Source of the DNA: Myxocyprinus asiaticus
Lineage: Eukaryota; Chordata; Actinopteri; Cypriniformes; Catostomidae
Length of the DNA: 64,000 bases
Direction: 5' to 3'
NCBI RefSeq assembly: GCF_019703515.2
Contig: NC_059363.1
Location: 3,276,317 to 3,340,316, forward strand
Shown here: positions 38,609 to 50,470 of the stretch, piece after piece
How the letters are laid out: each line of letters opens with the position of its first letter
Numbering within the stretch: position 1 is the first letter of the stretch
Notes under the pieces: generated by a model
What the model was told of the DNA's origin: nothing
The model's database searches: none
The model's input: the letters and a program-made list of their open reading frames with translations, nothing else
Position numbers and translations under genes: made by a program

Positions 38609-39074
38609 GGGGGCCTGGGTAGCTCAGCGAGTATTGACGCTGACTACCACCCCTGGAGTTCGTGAGTTGGAATCCAGGGCGTGCTGAGTGACTCCAGCCA
38701 GGTCTACTAAGCAACCAAATTGGCCTGGTTGCTAGGGAGGGTAGAGTCACATGGGGTAACCTCCTCGAGGTCACTATAATGTGGTTCGCTCTCTCAATGG
38801 GGCATGTGGTAAGTTGTCCGTGGATTGCGGAGAGTAGCATGATCCTCCACATGCTACGAGTCTCCGCGGTGTCATGCGCAATGAGCCACATGATAAGATG
38901 CGCGGATTGATGTCTCAGAAGCGGAGGCAACTGAGGCTTGCCCTCTGCCACCCGGACTGAGGTGAGTAACCGCACCACCACCACAAGGACCTAGTAAGTA
39001 GTGGGAATTGGGCATGCCAAATTGGGGAGAAAAGGGGATAAAAAAATAAAAAATAAAAAATAAAAAAATAACAA
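38609..39074 (+). mobile_element. tRNA-derived SINE, copy 4
   Basis: It starts GGGGCCTGGGTAGCTCAGCG and ends in a long A-rich tail containing AAAAATAAAA repeats. Flanking copies TATGCTATCCACA (38596-38608) and TATGCTACCCACA (39075-39087) differ by one base, a 13-bp target duplication. This copy has several small deletions compared with copy 3. Confidence 0.88.
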
Positions 39075-39087
39075 TATGCTACCCACA

Positions 39088-39669
39088 TTAATTTTACAGC
39101 TCTGTACTCTTACTTAATGTCAAAAATTGTCTCAGTTATGTTGATGTTTTGTTTTTTACTCCGAAGGAGGTTTAAGAGATGAATACGAGGCAAAGTTGAT
39201 ACCTGAATGAAAAACTTCAGAGCAATAATATTTTTCTCTTGGACTTTCATCGGAGACCTCCTGTTGGCTTATGTTCTTGTATGTTTTTACAAAAAGTGTT
39301 CAGGTAAAAAGAATAAATCATGTGCAAACACTGAACATTAAACGATGCATGAGTGGGTAGATGCAGAAGTCTGCGAGTGTATTGCAATGAAACGTGTACG
39401 GTTGCAGCAGGGTCTGCCTCGTCCCCAGGGCTGCTCACTCTGCAGTTAAGTGAAAGCAGTAAAAGCCCTGTACTGCGGTAGTGAAAGTTGTGAGCTCTGG
39501 AGCCCGGGGTCAGTGAAAGTGCACTGAACAGATAGAGCAGAATTCAGGTCAGTGTGTCAACGCCAACATCTACAGCCACAACAATCTGATCTGTGGTCTG
39601 TGTAGATCATGCACACATAACAGGACAGCACAGACCCAGAGCTTTGTTTCTAAGGTGTGGATGGCTTAA
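39088..39669. other. XKR6 intron 1, nothing recognised
   Basis: Intronic DNA with no repeat or coding evidence recognised. Confidence 0.45.
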
Positions 39670-40322
39670 AAAAAATAGTTCACCCAAAAATAACAATTAT
39701 CTCATCATTTACTCACCCTCATGCCATCCCAGATGTGCATGACTTTCTTTCTTCTGCTGAACACAAATTAAGATTTTTAGAAAAATATTTCAGCTCTGTA
39801 GGTCCATACAATGCAAGTTAAAAGGGTCCAAAACTTTGAAGAATCCAGTGGTTTAATATGAAGTAATATGATAGGTTTGAGTGAGAAACAGATCAATATT
39901 TAAGTATTTATTTTTACTATAATTTCTCCTCCCTGCCCTGTAAGTGACACTACGCACAAAGAATGTGAATCACCAAAAATACTCCTCTTAGGATAGAAAA
40001 GTGCTTTGGAAAGAGAAAGTGAAGATTTACAATAAAAAATTAATTAAACATTGATCTGTTTCTCACCGACACCTATCATACCTCTTCTGAAGACATGGAT
40101 TTAACCAATGGAGGATTACTTTTATACTGCTTTTATGTGCTTTTGGAGCTTTAAAGTTTTGGTCACCATTCACTTGCATTGTATGGGCCTACAGAGATGA
40201 GATCTTCTTCTAAAAATCTTCATTTGTGTTCTGCAGAAGAAAGAAAGTCATACACACCTGGAATGACATGAAGGTGAGTAAATGATGAGAGAATTTTCAT
40301 TTTTGGGTGAACTATTCCTTTT
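39670..40322. mobile_element. Foldback MITE (agttcacccaaaaatg ends)
   Basis: The left arm ATAGTTCACCCAAAAATAAC is followed by TCATTTACTCACCCTCATG and CTTTCTTTCTTCTGCTGAAC. Its complement appears at the right: GTTCTGCAGAAGAAAGAAAG, GGTGAGTAAATGATGAG and CATTTTTGGGTGAACTATTC. Between the arms is GGTCCATACAATGCAAGTTA and its near complement. This is a very common cyprinid repeat type with no coding content. Confidence 0.8.
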
Positions 40323-40324
40323 AC

Positions 40325-40430
40325 GGCAATAGTTCACCCAGAAATGTACATTTCTGTCATCATTTACTCATCCTTGTGTCATTCCAAACCCATGTGACTT
40401 TCTTTTCTTCTGCAGAAGACACAAAGAGTC
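40325..40430 (+). repeat. Left-arm fragment of the same MITE family
   Basis: AATAGTTCACCCAGAAATG followed by GTCATCATTTACTCATCC and CTTTCTTTTCTTCTGCAGAA repeats the left arm of the preceding element directly after its right end. The two copies lie in tandem. Confidence 0.7.
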
Positions 40431-40981
40431 ATAGTACTTGTGTAATTTGTCAATGAGGGTATAAGCACAATTACCTGTAAATATTTTAGCGTATATTAAC
40501 TGTATATGCAGTTAGCAAGGGAAAAAAATATAAATACACACAAAAATAGCATACATTTGATTTTGAGCTTTTTTTATTTATAACATTTTCTGCCTAAAAT
40601 ACAAGTAAACTTTGGTTGAAATAGTAGAACTACAATAAAGCTGTAAACTAAAAACACAGATATTTTAATAATTACACCTGTTGCGATTATTACACCGCCT
40701 GATAGGCTAGCGATCATTTGATCTAACCGTGATTATTCGAGATAACTGCAATTATTGAGCACTTTAAATTCTAAACACATTTTACAAATTTTAAGCAAAT
40801 ACATGAAATGAATGGCATGTTTTATGTCTCTAGTAAACTCAATAGGATCCTCCTCGAGCGTCTACGTTCAAGACACTAGGCATCCCGGATAGGACATCAA
40901 AATTTCAGCCAAAATATGGGAGGTCTTGCCTAAAACAGGACAGTTGGCAATCTTATGTGTAGATGATAGAATGGCGGCTGT
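40431..40981. other. XKR6 intron 1, nothing recognised
   Basis: AT-rich intronic stretch with no domain or repeat boundary identified. Confidence 0.4.
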
Positions 40982-40998
40982 GCAGTTGGAGATGTCTT

Positions 40999-41402
40999 TT
41001 TTTTTTTTCTCCCAATTTGGAATGCCCAATTCCCAATGTGCTTTTTAAGTCCTCGTGGTGGTGTAGTGATTCGCTTCAATCCGGGTGGTGGAAGACAAAT
41101 CCCATTAGCCTCCGCGTCTGAGATTGTCAACCCACGCATCTTATCACGTGGCTTGTTGAGCGCGTTACCGCGGAGACGTAACGCGTGTGGAGGCTTCACG
41201 CCATCCACCGCGGCAACCACGCTCAACTCACCATGCGCCCCACCAAGAACAAACCACATTATAGCGACCACGAGGAGGTTACCCCCAAGTGACTCTACCC
41301 TCCCTAGCAACCGGGCCAATTTGGTTACTTAAGAGACCTGGCTGGAGTCACTCAGCACACCCTGGGATTCGAACTAGCGAACTCCAGGGGTGGTAGCCAG
41401 CG
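40999..41402 (-). mobile_element. tRNA-derived SINE, copy 5, lacking the tRNA 5' end
   Basis: Minus orientation with a T-tract on the left. It runs to the GTTCGAATCCCAGGGT (B-box) area and ends at CCAGGGGTGGTAGCCAGCG, short of the A-box. The exact 17-bp duplication GCAGTTGGAGATGTCTT lies at 40982-40998 and 41403-41419. The truncation is therefore from the insertion itself and not later loss, since the duplication sits directly at the truncated end. Confidence 0.9.
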
Positions 41403-41419
41403 GCAGTTGGAGATGTCTT

Positions 41420-42822
41420 GACTGCATCAAGCTTTTCAATTATTTGTTTTGCCGCTGTCAAACACAGAAAAAAAGTGATCCGATTACCTCAGATACTCGG
41501 TTTATGCTAAAACAACTGCGGAAATTATAAAAATTGCAAGCTACCGCAAATAATGGTGAGAGTGGTTGAATTTGCATTCATTCTTGAGATCGTAAGATCG
41601 CAAATTCCTGAAGGGACTTATTTTGGTTTTGCCGATTAGCTTACGCCAAAAGCTGATTTAAGAACTAACGGTTATCGACAGAAATTAACGGCAATAGTTT
41701 GCCAGTAGTTTATTTTCCCACTGTGGCAGAAAATTAATATCTGGTGAATAATAATCAAAAAAGTCCTCTGGTGAATGTAAATTTATAAAAACCCTTAATC
41801 TAGTGAACAATATACAAGCTATAAATACAAAAACTTAATCTGGTGAATGGTTAGTGCATTACAACAGAGCTAAGTCACCGTCAATGTTTATGGACTAAAA
41901 CTCTACATGAATAGTAATACGAGATGACGCTATCGAAAAGACACATGTATATTAAGGTATTATTCAAGTCATTAAACACCACTAATTAAATTCTCTATCA
42001 ATCACTAGTAATTATTCTTAGGTCTAAGTCTCAAGTTTTAGGGTCTCATTATGATCTACACATCCCTTTAGCAGTAGAGAGTATAATTTTCCCGATTCTA
42101 TGAGCCAAAATGACAGAATAACAAGTGGCCATTACAAATGCAAACTGAGTAAATGCAAGCTGAGTCAAGCTGGGGTCTTACACTCTTAATACCACAATCA
42201 GCCCTCATCAGTGTTAGATCGTTGCCAATGGAAGCATATGTGCAGTCAGAGAGTGTAAGCGGTGCCGACGGGGATCAAATTTTCTGCCTGTGCCTGCCAG
42301 CTTCTGGTCACCCATGTGCTTGACAGACTATCTTCACTGATGTGACAGTCAACTAATTGTTTTATTCAAGCCTGCAGATAATGCCAACATATCCTGTCAC
42401 CATGCTAAAGGAGGAAAATACCATCAGCAACAAGGTATTTCTTATACAGCTCATCTTCACTTAGTACACAGGTTACATATCATTAAGAGGCATTAAGATA
42501 ATGAACATAACAAAATGCAAAAACTGTGGTTTATGATTTGGAAATGCTGTAATAACGCCTAAGGTTGTCTGGAAAATCATGCAGCCTAGAACCTGTCTCT
42601 ATTATCCTGCCTTTAAACTGAAAAAAGCATCCTAACATCCATGCAATTTTTGTTTACTGTTCCACTTTTCCACTATTTGAAAACTGGTTCAAATCAAATG
42701 CGGTTTCCATTCTGTACCATTCCACCAACAGACTACTATCTTACAAAAAACAGTCAAGAACTTGTCCAGGTCATATTTCACCTGCAAATTAAAAGTAAAT
42801 TAACAAACAAACTAAAACAAAC
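41420..42822. other. XKR6 intron 1 with one decayed MITE
   Basis: Near 41617-41730 TTTTGGTTTTGCCGATTAGC and CGGTTATCGACAGAAATTAA recall the 10606 MITE family in badly decayed form. The rest shows no repeat or exon that can be supported. Confidence 0.4.
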
Positions 42823-43005
42823 TTAAAGGAATATTCCAGGTTCAATACAAGTTAAGCTCAATTGACAGCATTTGTGGCATAATGTTGATAAACACAAAAA
42901 TGTATTTCAACTCGTCCCTCCTTTTCTTTAAAAATAAGCAAAAAAACGTTACGGTGAGGCACTTACAATGGAGGCGAATGGGGCCAATTTTTGGAGAGTT
43001 TAAAT

Positions 43006-44178
43006 CAGGGGTCCCCAAACTTTTTTCTGCGAGGGCCACATCATTTTTACTTTCTATAATGGGGGGCTAGGGATGCAGCGATTAACCGGTTTCGCGATTA
43101 ACCGCGCTTTAAAACGTCACGGTTAATTAATCGTAAAGGTTACGCTAAACCGAGTGTTTCTGTTACACAGAACGGAACTGCTGCAGCTTGTGCAAAACGG
43201 AAACAAAGTTACACTAGCGGTGCACCATCTTAAAATAACGTGCTTATCAGAGGCACGGAGGCTGATTCAAAATCAAAACATTTACTTACTTATGCATATT
43301 AATTAGTGTGAACTGTGGGCTTGCTTCTGGCTGGTGAGAAGTCCAATGTCAGGTTGCATTCCTGTCACAGCCAGTCTCAAAGACTGATGCAAAAGTTCAT
43401 CAGTGAGTCTTGATCTCATCAGAGTTTTCATCAGTTTCATGCATGAGAAGGTTTGCTCACAGATATACGTGCTGCCAAAAAGTGTGGACATCTTCATTGC
43501 ATGCCTTTTGATGTTTGGGTATGTCTCGTTTGTGAGGGCAGCACAGAATTCAATGAGACCGTTGGGCTTAAATACGCAACACATCACAGTTCTGTAACTC
43601 AGCCAACTCAAACCGATAAGAAGGCAAGGCTTCGTCAATGTCGGAAGCGAAGGGGTTCTGGAAAAGGCGGATTTCTTTAGCGAGGACATGTAGCTCACGG
43701 AACCGCACGTCTTCTTTTTGATTGTATTCTTTGAACACAGACACTGTTTCTTGACAGATGAGACAAACAGCCACTTCTTTGCGCTGAACAAACAAATAAT
43801 CACTTGTCCACTTTTGGTTAAATACCCTGCATTCTGAATCAACCTTTCTCTTTCCCAACCGTTTCGCCATTTTGTCGTCTCTTTGAATTTTCTCGCTGGC
43901 TCGCGCATCACCTGTTCAATCGCGATGGCACGTTATGTTGAACGTACCATTCTGTTGGTAGGTGAATTTTACAAATAATTAGGCTACGTTAATAACTATG
44001 GGAAATTTTAGTTTGAAAGCCAACCTTTATTATCAAATACAGACATGATATAAGTAAAACATCTATTTAAAATTGCATTTTAAAATTACAAAATATGTCT
44101 CTGGCATTGTTCAGAGGGCCGATCCAAATGTGGGGGCGGGCCGCATTCGGCCCGCAGGCCGTAGATTGGGGACCCCTG
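43006..44178 (-). mobile_element. hAT element, 1173 bp, duplication GTTTAAAT
   Basis: Perfect 8-bp duplications GTTTAAAT lie at 42998-43005 and 44179-44186. Ends are CAGGGGTCCCCAAACT and, from the right, CAGGGGTCCCCAATCT, typical of hAT elements. It carries a transposase remnant on the minus strand and sits in the 42823 foldback element. Confidence 0.92.
43303..43911 (-). pseudogene. hAT transposase, N- and C-termini joined
   Basis: Two frames are needed. An N-terminal part reads MAKRLGKRKVDSECRVFNQK and CLICQETVSVFKEYNQKEDV, the start and zinc-finger-like zone of this transposase group. Another frame supplies the C-terminal dimerisation part: FSCMKLMKTLMRSRLTDELL after MSTLFGSTYICEQ. The long catalytic middle that separates them in full-length hAT proteins is absent, and frameshifts lie between the halves. 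The group resembles the GTF2IRD2/ZBED-related domesticated transposases, but this is a fossil. Confidence 0.8.
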
Positions 44179-44604
44179 GTTTAAATGCAGAAATGTGAAG
44201 CATATCATTCTATAAAATCACTTGCATTAATTATTCTGTTAAAACTTGTGTATTATTTGAGCTGCAAATTCGTTGTTTAGGGTTACAGTGTTACATTGCA
44301 ACGAAGTTGTAAAATTGGCTATAACTTTACACAGAAATGGGTAGTAAGCGAGTTCATCACACTAAAATCATGTTAACACACATATTGTTTACATCTTGTG
44401 GCTATACTTTTGAATCAATATTTTAACGTTACTGATTGGCTCCCATCCTCTTCCATTGTAAATGCAACACTGTAACCCTGATTTTTGCTTTTTTTAAAAG
44501 AAAAGGAGGAACAAATCGAAAATAAATTTTTCTGTTAATCAACATTATGCCACAAAATGCTGTCGATTGAACTTAACTTGTATTGAATCAAGAATGTATC
44601 TTTA

Positions 44605-45285
44605 ATTATCATAAAAACAAGAATGTCACATTGCAAAATACTGCAATAGTCCTCCATGTCTTCAAATTAATATGTAAATTATGAATCAGGAATATACATT
44701 TAAGAAGCACAAAATATTCTTGCTTCCTGTCTGAAGTAGCATCTGCTAAATAAATATATTTGCAATGCAAATGTTGGCAATACCAACCCTTGTGCATGTC
44801 ACAATGTTTCTATTCTATATAAGAGCAAAAAAACAAACAAACATGGATGAGACACATCAGTTCTTCACAATCAGCATAAAATTTAACCTTAAAAAAAAAG
44901 ACTTCACGATTACTCCCAAACGGACTGAGGTTTGTTTTCCTCTTTTTTTTTCCTTAATTACAAGCTCTATCGATTTCACACACTCAAACCAGAAGCAAAG
45001 CCTGTCACTGCGCTGAAATGAACTGTTTAGCACCGTTACACAGAGACTGAACGAGTGATAAAACACGCGAGACCTAAAACAATCATACAATTAATTTTTT
45101 CATTCACTCTTACTGACCACACGATCACCACATGATACATAAAGATACAAATGCAAGGCACCATTCAATATTTTGCACCGAGAGCTCCATTTTGAATGCA
45201 TTCTTGGACGCATTTCATGCACGCGCATTGATGTGATGTCACACGCCAGTATCCCAGACGCCAAGATTGAGATGCTGACCAGACG
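44605..45285. other. XKR6 intron 1, nothing recognised
   Basis: No exon or bounded repeat recognised. The 160-codon minus frame at 45100-45582 runs into the tandem array and is a chance reading. Confidence 0.45.
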
Positions 45286-46190
45286 AAACAACCATAAACC
45301 ATGCTCACATTTAAGATTTAATGTGCATTGTAGCCACAACACCAGTTTGACTGTAGATAACATAGAAAGCAAACTGTTGTGGTCTAAACAGATAAGTTGA
45401 GCGTGCACACAATTAGCTGTAGCTGTGCAATTATAACACAACCATAAACCACGTTCAAATTTAAAATCTTGTGCGTCTGACCAAAAAGCAGGTTGTTTTC
45501 GGTTTAGATTACCACAGAAAACAGATTGCACCAATCTTAACTGATAACCAGAGCATGTACAACATAAAGTAAGGTTGTGCAATACAAACCACCTTAATTC
45601 ATGGTCATATTCAACATTCTGTGCATCTGACCAAAAAGCAGGTTATTTTCTTAAATCAGCACAGAAAACTTAAATTGCACTCTTCTAAAAAGATGACCAG
45701 AACATGCACACCATAAAGTAGCCTATAAAGCTATCCAATTCCTAAACCATCATAATTAAAACCATGTTAAAATTCAACAACTTGTGCATTTGACCAAAAA
45801 AAAAAAAAAAGCAGGTACTTTTTTAAATAGAAAACGAAACTGCACTGGTCTAAACAGATGATCAGAGGACGCACAACATAAACTAAAGCTGTGCAATTCC
45901 AAAACCACCATAAATCATGTTCAGTCCAAGTTCAACCTTTCTTGTACATTTGACAAAAAAGCTGATTATCTTCTGTATAGATCTGCACATAGAACAAATT
46001 GCACTGGTTTAAATGGAAGATCAGAGCATGCACACTACAAAGAAAGGCTGTGTGCAATTCTAAAACCACCATAAATAATGTTCAGATTAAAAGAGAAAAC
46101 AATATGCACTGATCTAAACTGATAAATAAACCAAATAAAAAAGATGCATGCACAATGTAAACTAAAGTTGTGCAATTTCTAAAAGCATTG
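45286..46190. repeat. Diverged tandem array, unit about 150-160 bp
   Basis: About six units recur in the same order. Each has an ACCATAAACCATGTTCA-like start (near 45291, 45441, 45589, 45746, 45904 and 46065), then TGCATCTGACCAAAAAGCAG and CACAGAAAACAAATTGCACT. GGTCTAAACAGATGATCAGA, GCATGCACAACATAAA and AGCTGTGCAATT follow. Spacing rises from about 148-150 to about 157-160 bp. No coding content is supported. It ends about 70 bp before the intron 1 donor of XKR6. Confidence 0.8.
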
Positions 46191-46260
46191 CAGTTGCATT
46201 ACTGATGGTCAGTGCCTTGAATCATGCGTGTGTGTAATGTTTAAATGGCATCAGGGCTCA

Positions 46261-46960
<700 letters not shown>

Positions 46961-47215
46961 TGTACACATACAAGTAATTTCTACTATGCAGAGCATTTTC
47001 ATGCTTCAATCAAGCAGTGGCGTCAAAATGACTGAAAGAGCAACTGAAAATGCTTATGCATTTCCCCTAATGATAAATATGAAAAGGTGAAATGAGAAAA
47101 CAAAACGAGCTTATATTTGATTAAGGACCCCACTACATAAGCATGCATGAATATCACATGAGCATGTGCTGTTGTTTTTAATATCAGAGGCAATACCACT
47201 GGTAATCACAGCTGT
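46961..47215. other. Intergenic spacer, nothing recognised
   Basis: Short stretch between the XKR6 5' flank and the hAT-like element at 47216. No feature identified. Confidence 0.4.
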
Positions 47216-48911
47216 CGGGGCAATTCTAGGATTTCAGTCTTAGGGGGGCTCAGAAAGGACATATATTATTTACTCTAGCATTGTTCATTCTTGAAGAAGG
47301 GAAAAACCTTGGTAACTTTTGTGTGCACTGTCTTGTCCGGTGTGCGACTGCCTTTAGATGTGCACATTTTTATTTATTTGGTTTTTTTTTTATCCCATTT
47401 TCTCCCCAATATGGCATGCACAATTCCCACTAATTACTAGGTCCTCGTGGTGGCCCGGTTACTCACCTCAATCCGGGTGGCAGAGGACAAGTCTCAGTTG
47501 CCTCCGCTTCTGAGACAGTCAATCCGCGCATTTTATCATGTGGCTCGTTGTGCATGACACCGCAGAGACTCACAGCATGTGGAGGCTCATGCTACTCTCT
47601 GCAATCCATGCACAACTTACCACGCACCCCAAATCCACTAATCGTGACCACGAGGAGGTTACCCCATGTGACTCTACCCTCCCTAGCAACCGGGCCAATT
47701 TGGTTGCTTAGGAGACCTGGCTGGAGTCACTCAGCACACCCTGGATTCCAACTCGTGACTCCAGGGGTGGTAGTCAGCGTCCAATACTCACTGAGTTACC
47801 CAGGTCCCAAGATGTGCACATTTAATGTATTCCACTTTTAGCATAGATAGTGTTTCGGTAAGTTATTAAAAAAACAAACCGTTTAAAGAACCATTCAGAT
47901 ACTCATTTTTTTATTTTATATTTATTAACAAATAAAAAAACAATATATGATTATTATAGAAAATCTAGAATTTCGCAACTACTGTAGATTAAACGTATAC
48001 CAAACTCCACAAAAAAACTATTATTACAATAAATATCACATTTAGCTTGGTCGATCTTTAGTTAAGTGAATTAAATCCTGATGATGTTTAACTCATGATT
48101 AGAGTCTTTTGATTTCATTCAAAAGAGAAAATCACTCCAAAAAGAGATTTTAATTTCAATAGAATAACCCTGGTAAATATATATATATGATTAGTTCAGA
48201 TTTGTTCACTGATTCGTTCAGATAACCATTTTTGTATCTCACACTTTTACAGCAGTAGGTGGCAACAAATCAATGTCTTTCATGTTTTTTGAGTCATTAA
48301 ACCATTGATAAAGCACAGAGAACAAAACAAGTCTAATTATACTTTATTCAAATCAGCGTGTCTACTAAGAGACTTTATCTAGGTTTAAATATGCTAAGCG
48401 TTTTCCCTGCAAATGGCAACAAAGCATATCATCTTTTGAACTGCTGTTGTGCATGAACATTAAGGAATATACAAAAAAGACAACATAGCCTAAAAATAAA
48501 TACAGGTTTTAATTACGTCCTGATGTCATTGTATTGTCATTAGTCACTTTTACTCTTAATTAATCCATCTCCTTTCTCTCCTTGTTAAACGAGATTACCT
48601 AATTATACAAGCAACATGCCTGCTCTCCATCAGTCGGTCAAAAGACGCTGATCCTCGATCATTCATGAATTTAATGAGTAAACGGGGCCTATTCGTTCAG
48701 TGGGTCAAAACAATGATATGCTCCTTCACAGCCCACACTAATGCTATTGGCTTGCGTTTTAGTCAGTCTTACAGGCAAGAAAAGTAACCAAAGTGAGTCA
48801 CTTCAAACAAGTGCAGCGTTGCAGCTGTTGAAAACACTTACGTGCTGATTGCAAAGTCACAGATTTTTAGGGGGGGCTGATGCCCTCCTAAAAAGGGTCT
48901 AGTAACGCCTA
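47216..48911. mobile_element. hAT-like element with 10-bp flanking repeat
   Basis: TCACAGCTGT lies directly on both sides (47206-47215 and 48912-48921). Ends are CGGGGCAATTCTAGGATT and, from the right, ATAGGCGTTACTAGACCC, partly matching inverted repeats. GGGGGGCTCAG and, inverted, GGGGGGGCTGATGCCC lie just inside. No transposase was seen. A SINE is inserted at 47370-47809. Confidence 0.65.
47370..47809 (-). mobile_element. tRNA-derived SINE, copy 6
   Basis: Minus orientation. From the right it reads GGGACCTGGGTAACTCAGTG, with GTTGGAATCCAGGGTGTG as a mutated B-box. The left end is T-rich. The exact 14-bp duplication AGATGTGCACATTT lies at 47356-47369 and 47810-47823. It lies inside the hAT-like element at 47216. 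Confidence 0.88.
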
Positions 48912-48921
48912 TCACAGCTGT

Positions 48922-50384
48922 GCTGATACTGAGGCCAAACAACACAATTGCGAGTGTGATATTGCTTTAATAAGTTCAACAAAGAAGTAAAATTAAATCG
49001 AACTTATGCTTTAGACACAAAAAGGGGCAGATATTGGGTGCAATCCATTCAGAAGTGATCATCCCTAAGCCCTATTCCCTTTGAAGATTTAACCATCCAC
49101 TGTGAGAGCTTTGGAATGAGTAAACAGAGTGGGACTCAAAAACAACAGTTTTTTGGAAGTAACTTTTATTCGAAATTCTGTTTGGACCTTACAGCATGGT
49201 GATTATGACTGTTCTCCCTTCAAAGTGCCCTCTGGAGGCATCATTTAGGCCGTTTGGAACGTAGGGAGTTTGTGTATTTCTACTCCGCTAGCGAATAGGT
49301 CAAAAAAGCAACGTGCATACTGGATTACATGGAAGTGGATTGGAGCAACAGAAATTTGCCCTCACCTCACAAAGCATTCTGTAATCACTTGTCTCAAACT
49401 CCAGTCAAGGTTTTTCATGCTGCTTTTCATGCATCAGGCAAAATCAAACAACTCGGCTTTTGTTGAGGTGTTTCGTTCAATCAGAGTTTTTAAATGAATC
49501 TTTGAAGCGAATGAATCGTTCTTGTTCACTTCCATTGTTTCAGTCGCCAAACGACGGCATCTTTAATGAATCGGTTGGTTCAAATCACTCACTCATAACT
49601 AATATAAGACGTTTGTTTGTCGCCACCTACTGGCGTAAATTGTTATCGCAAAAAAATTAATTTAAGAGGTATTTGAAAACATCGTACAAAAAACACTGCT
49701 TGAGAGTAATAAACAGGTGATTGGGTTTTGTTTTTTACATTTAACACCTGTAGGTATATTCAAACACACATTTAAAGAAAGAAATGCTAAAATCTTTAAA
49801 CATTTAAAGACATTTGAACAAGATGCAGACATTTTTTGTATTACTGACTTCCTGGCAGCCATTATATGCAATAATGCACTGTATTATTGCTCTATTCATA
49901 TTTAAACTGCGTGTTATAGTGTTGGCAGTTCACCAAATAACTGTCTCCCCGAACACAAACTGTGAGCTCCTCTAAATCCTCTGCAGTTGCTGTCACCACA
50001 TGGGGAATATCCTTGATTAGCACAGCACATGCAAAACCCTCTGCCACAAGAATATTACAAAAGCCCCCGTCTTTAGTGTCTTCCCTTAGGACAGAGAGAG
50101 TCCAAATCTTCAAACAGACACTGTGCCACATCTGAAAGAGATGCACTGTGGCTTAATCGCTTTCACTAATTAAACTGTCATCCTAAAACGAGTAGAGTAG
50201 ATGTGAAATCAATTTCAGTAACAAGAAGAAAAAATATATATTTACATTGCCCATTGTGAAACGTAATATATAAACCTTCTGATGCATGAATTATTAAACC
50301 ACAAAGTAAAAGAAAATACCTTATTTTCAAACAAGAAAGAAAATCATTGAAAATCATTTTCCACAAAATAATATATTTTAAAAC
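48922..50384. other. Intergenic spacer, one coding-like scrap
   Basis: No gene recognised. One minus-strand segment near 49930-50125 looks protein-like and is listed separately. The short frames at 49270-49905 have no support. Confidence 0.45.
49915..50125 (-). pseudogene. Coding-like fragment, unidentified
   Basis: On the minus strand TCTCTTTCAG precedes a segment readable as DVAQCLFEDLDSLCPKGR. After a one-base shift it reads DTKDGGFCNILVAEGFACAV and LIKDIPHVVTATAEDLEELT, then VCVRGDSYL followed by gtgaac. Composition, a splice-acceptor-like start and a donor-like end suggest a relic exon of a conserved gene with a frameshift. I do not recognise the family. It could also be chance. Confidence 0.3.
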
Positions 50385-50470
50385 AACCACCTAGCAACAC
50401 CCTAGCAACCACCCAGAACACCCTAGCAACTGCCTAGCAACCACCTAGCAATGCCCTAGTGACCACCCAG
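50385..50470. repeat. Minisatellite (cctagcaacca)n
   Basis: The motif CCTAGCAACCACC and variants (CCTAGCAACACC, CCTAGCAACTGCC, CCTAGTGACCACCC) repeat about seven times over 85 bp. This is a well-known type of fish minisatellite. Confidence 0.85.

Larger units (their letters stand above)
42823..44604. mobile_element. Foldback MITE interrupted by a hAT fossil
   Basis: The left arm TTAAAGGAATATTCCAGG, AATACAAGTTAAGCTCAATT and GACAGCATTTGTGGCATAAT recurs inverted at 44540-44604 over about 65 bp. Inner segments CACTTACAATGGAGGCGAAT and TTCCATTGTAAATGCAAC are also inverted. The interruption is at 42998-43005, where the hAT element inserted. Confidence 0.8.

Noticed and set aside
45100..45582. 160-codon minus-strand frame
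   Set aside because: It runs through the ~150-bp tandem array and repeats with it. No protein similarity was recognised.
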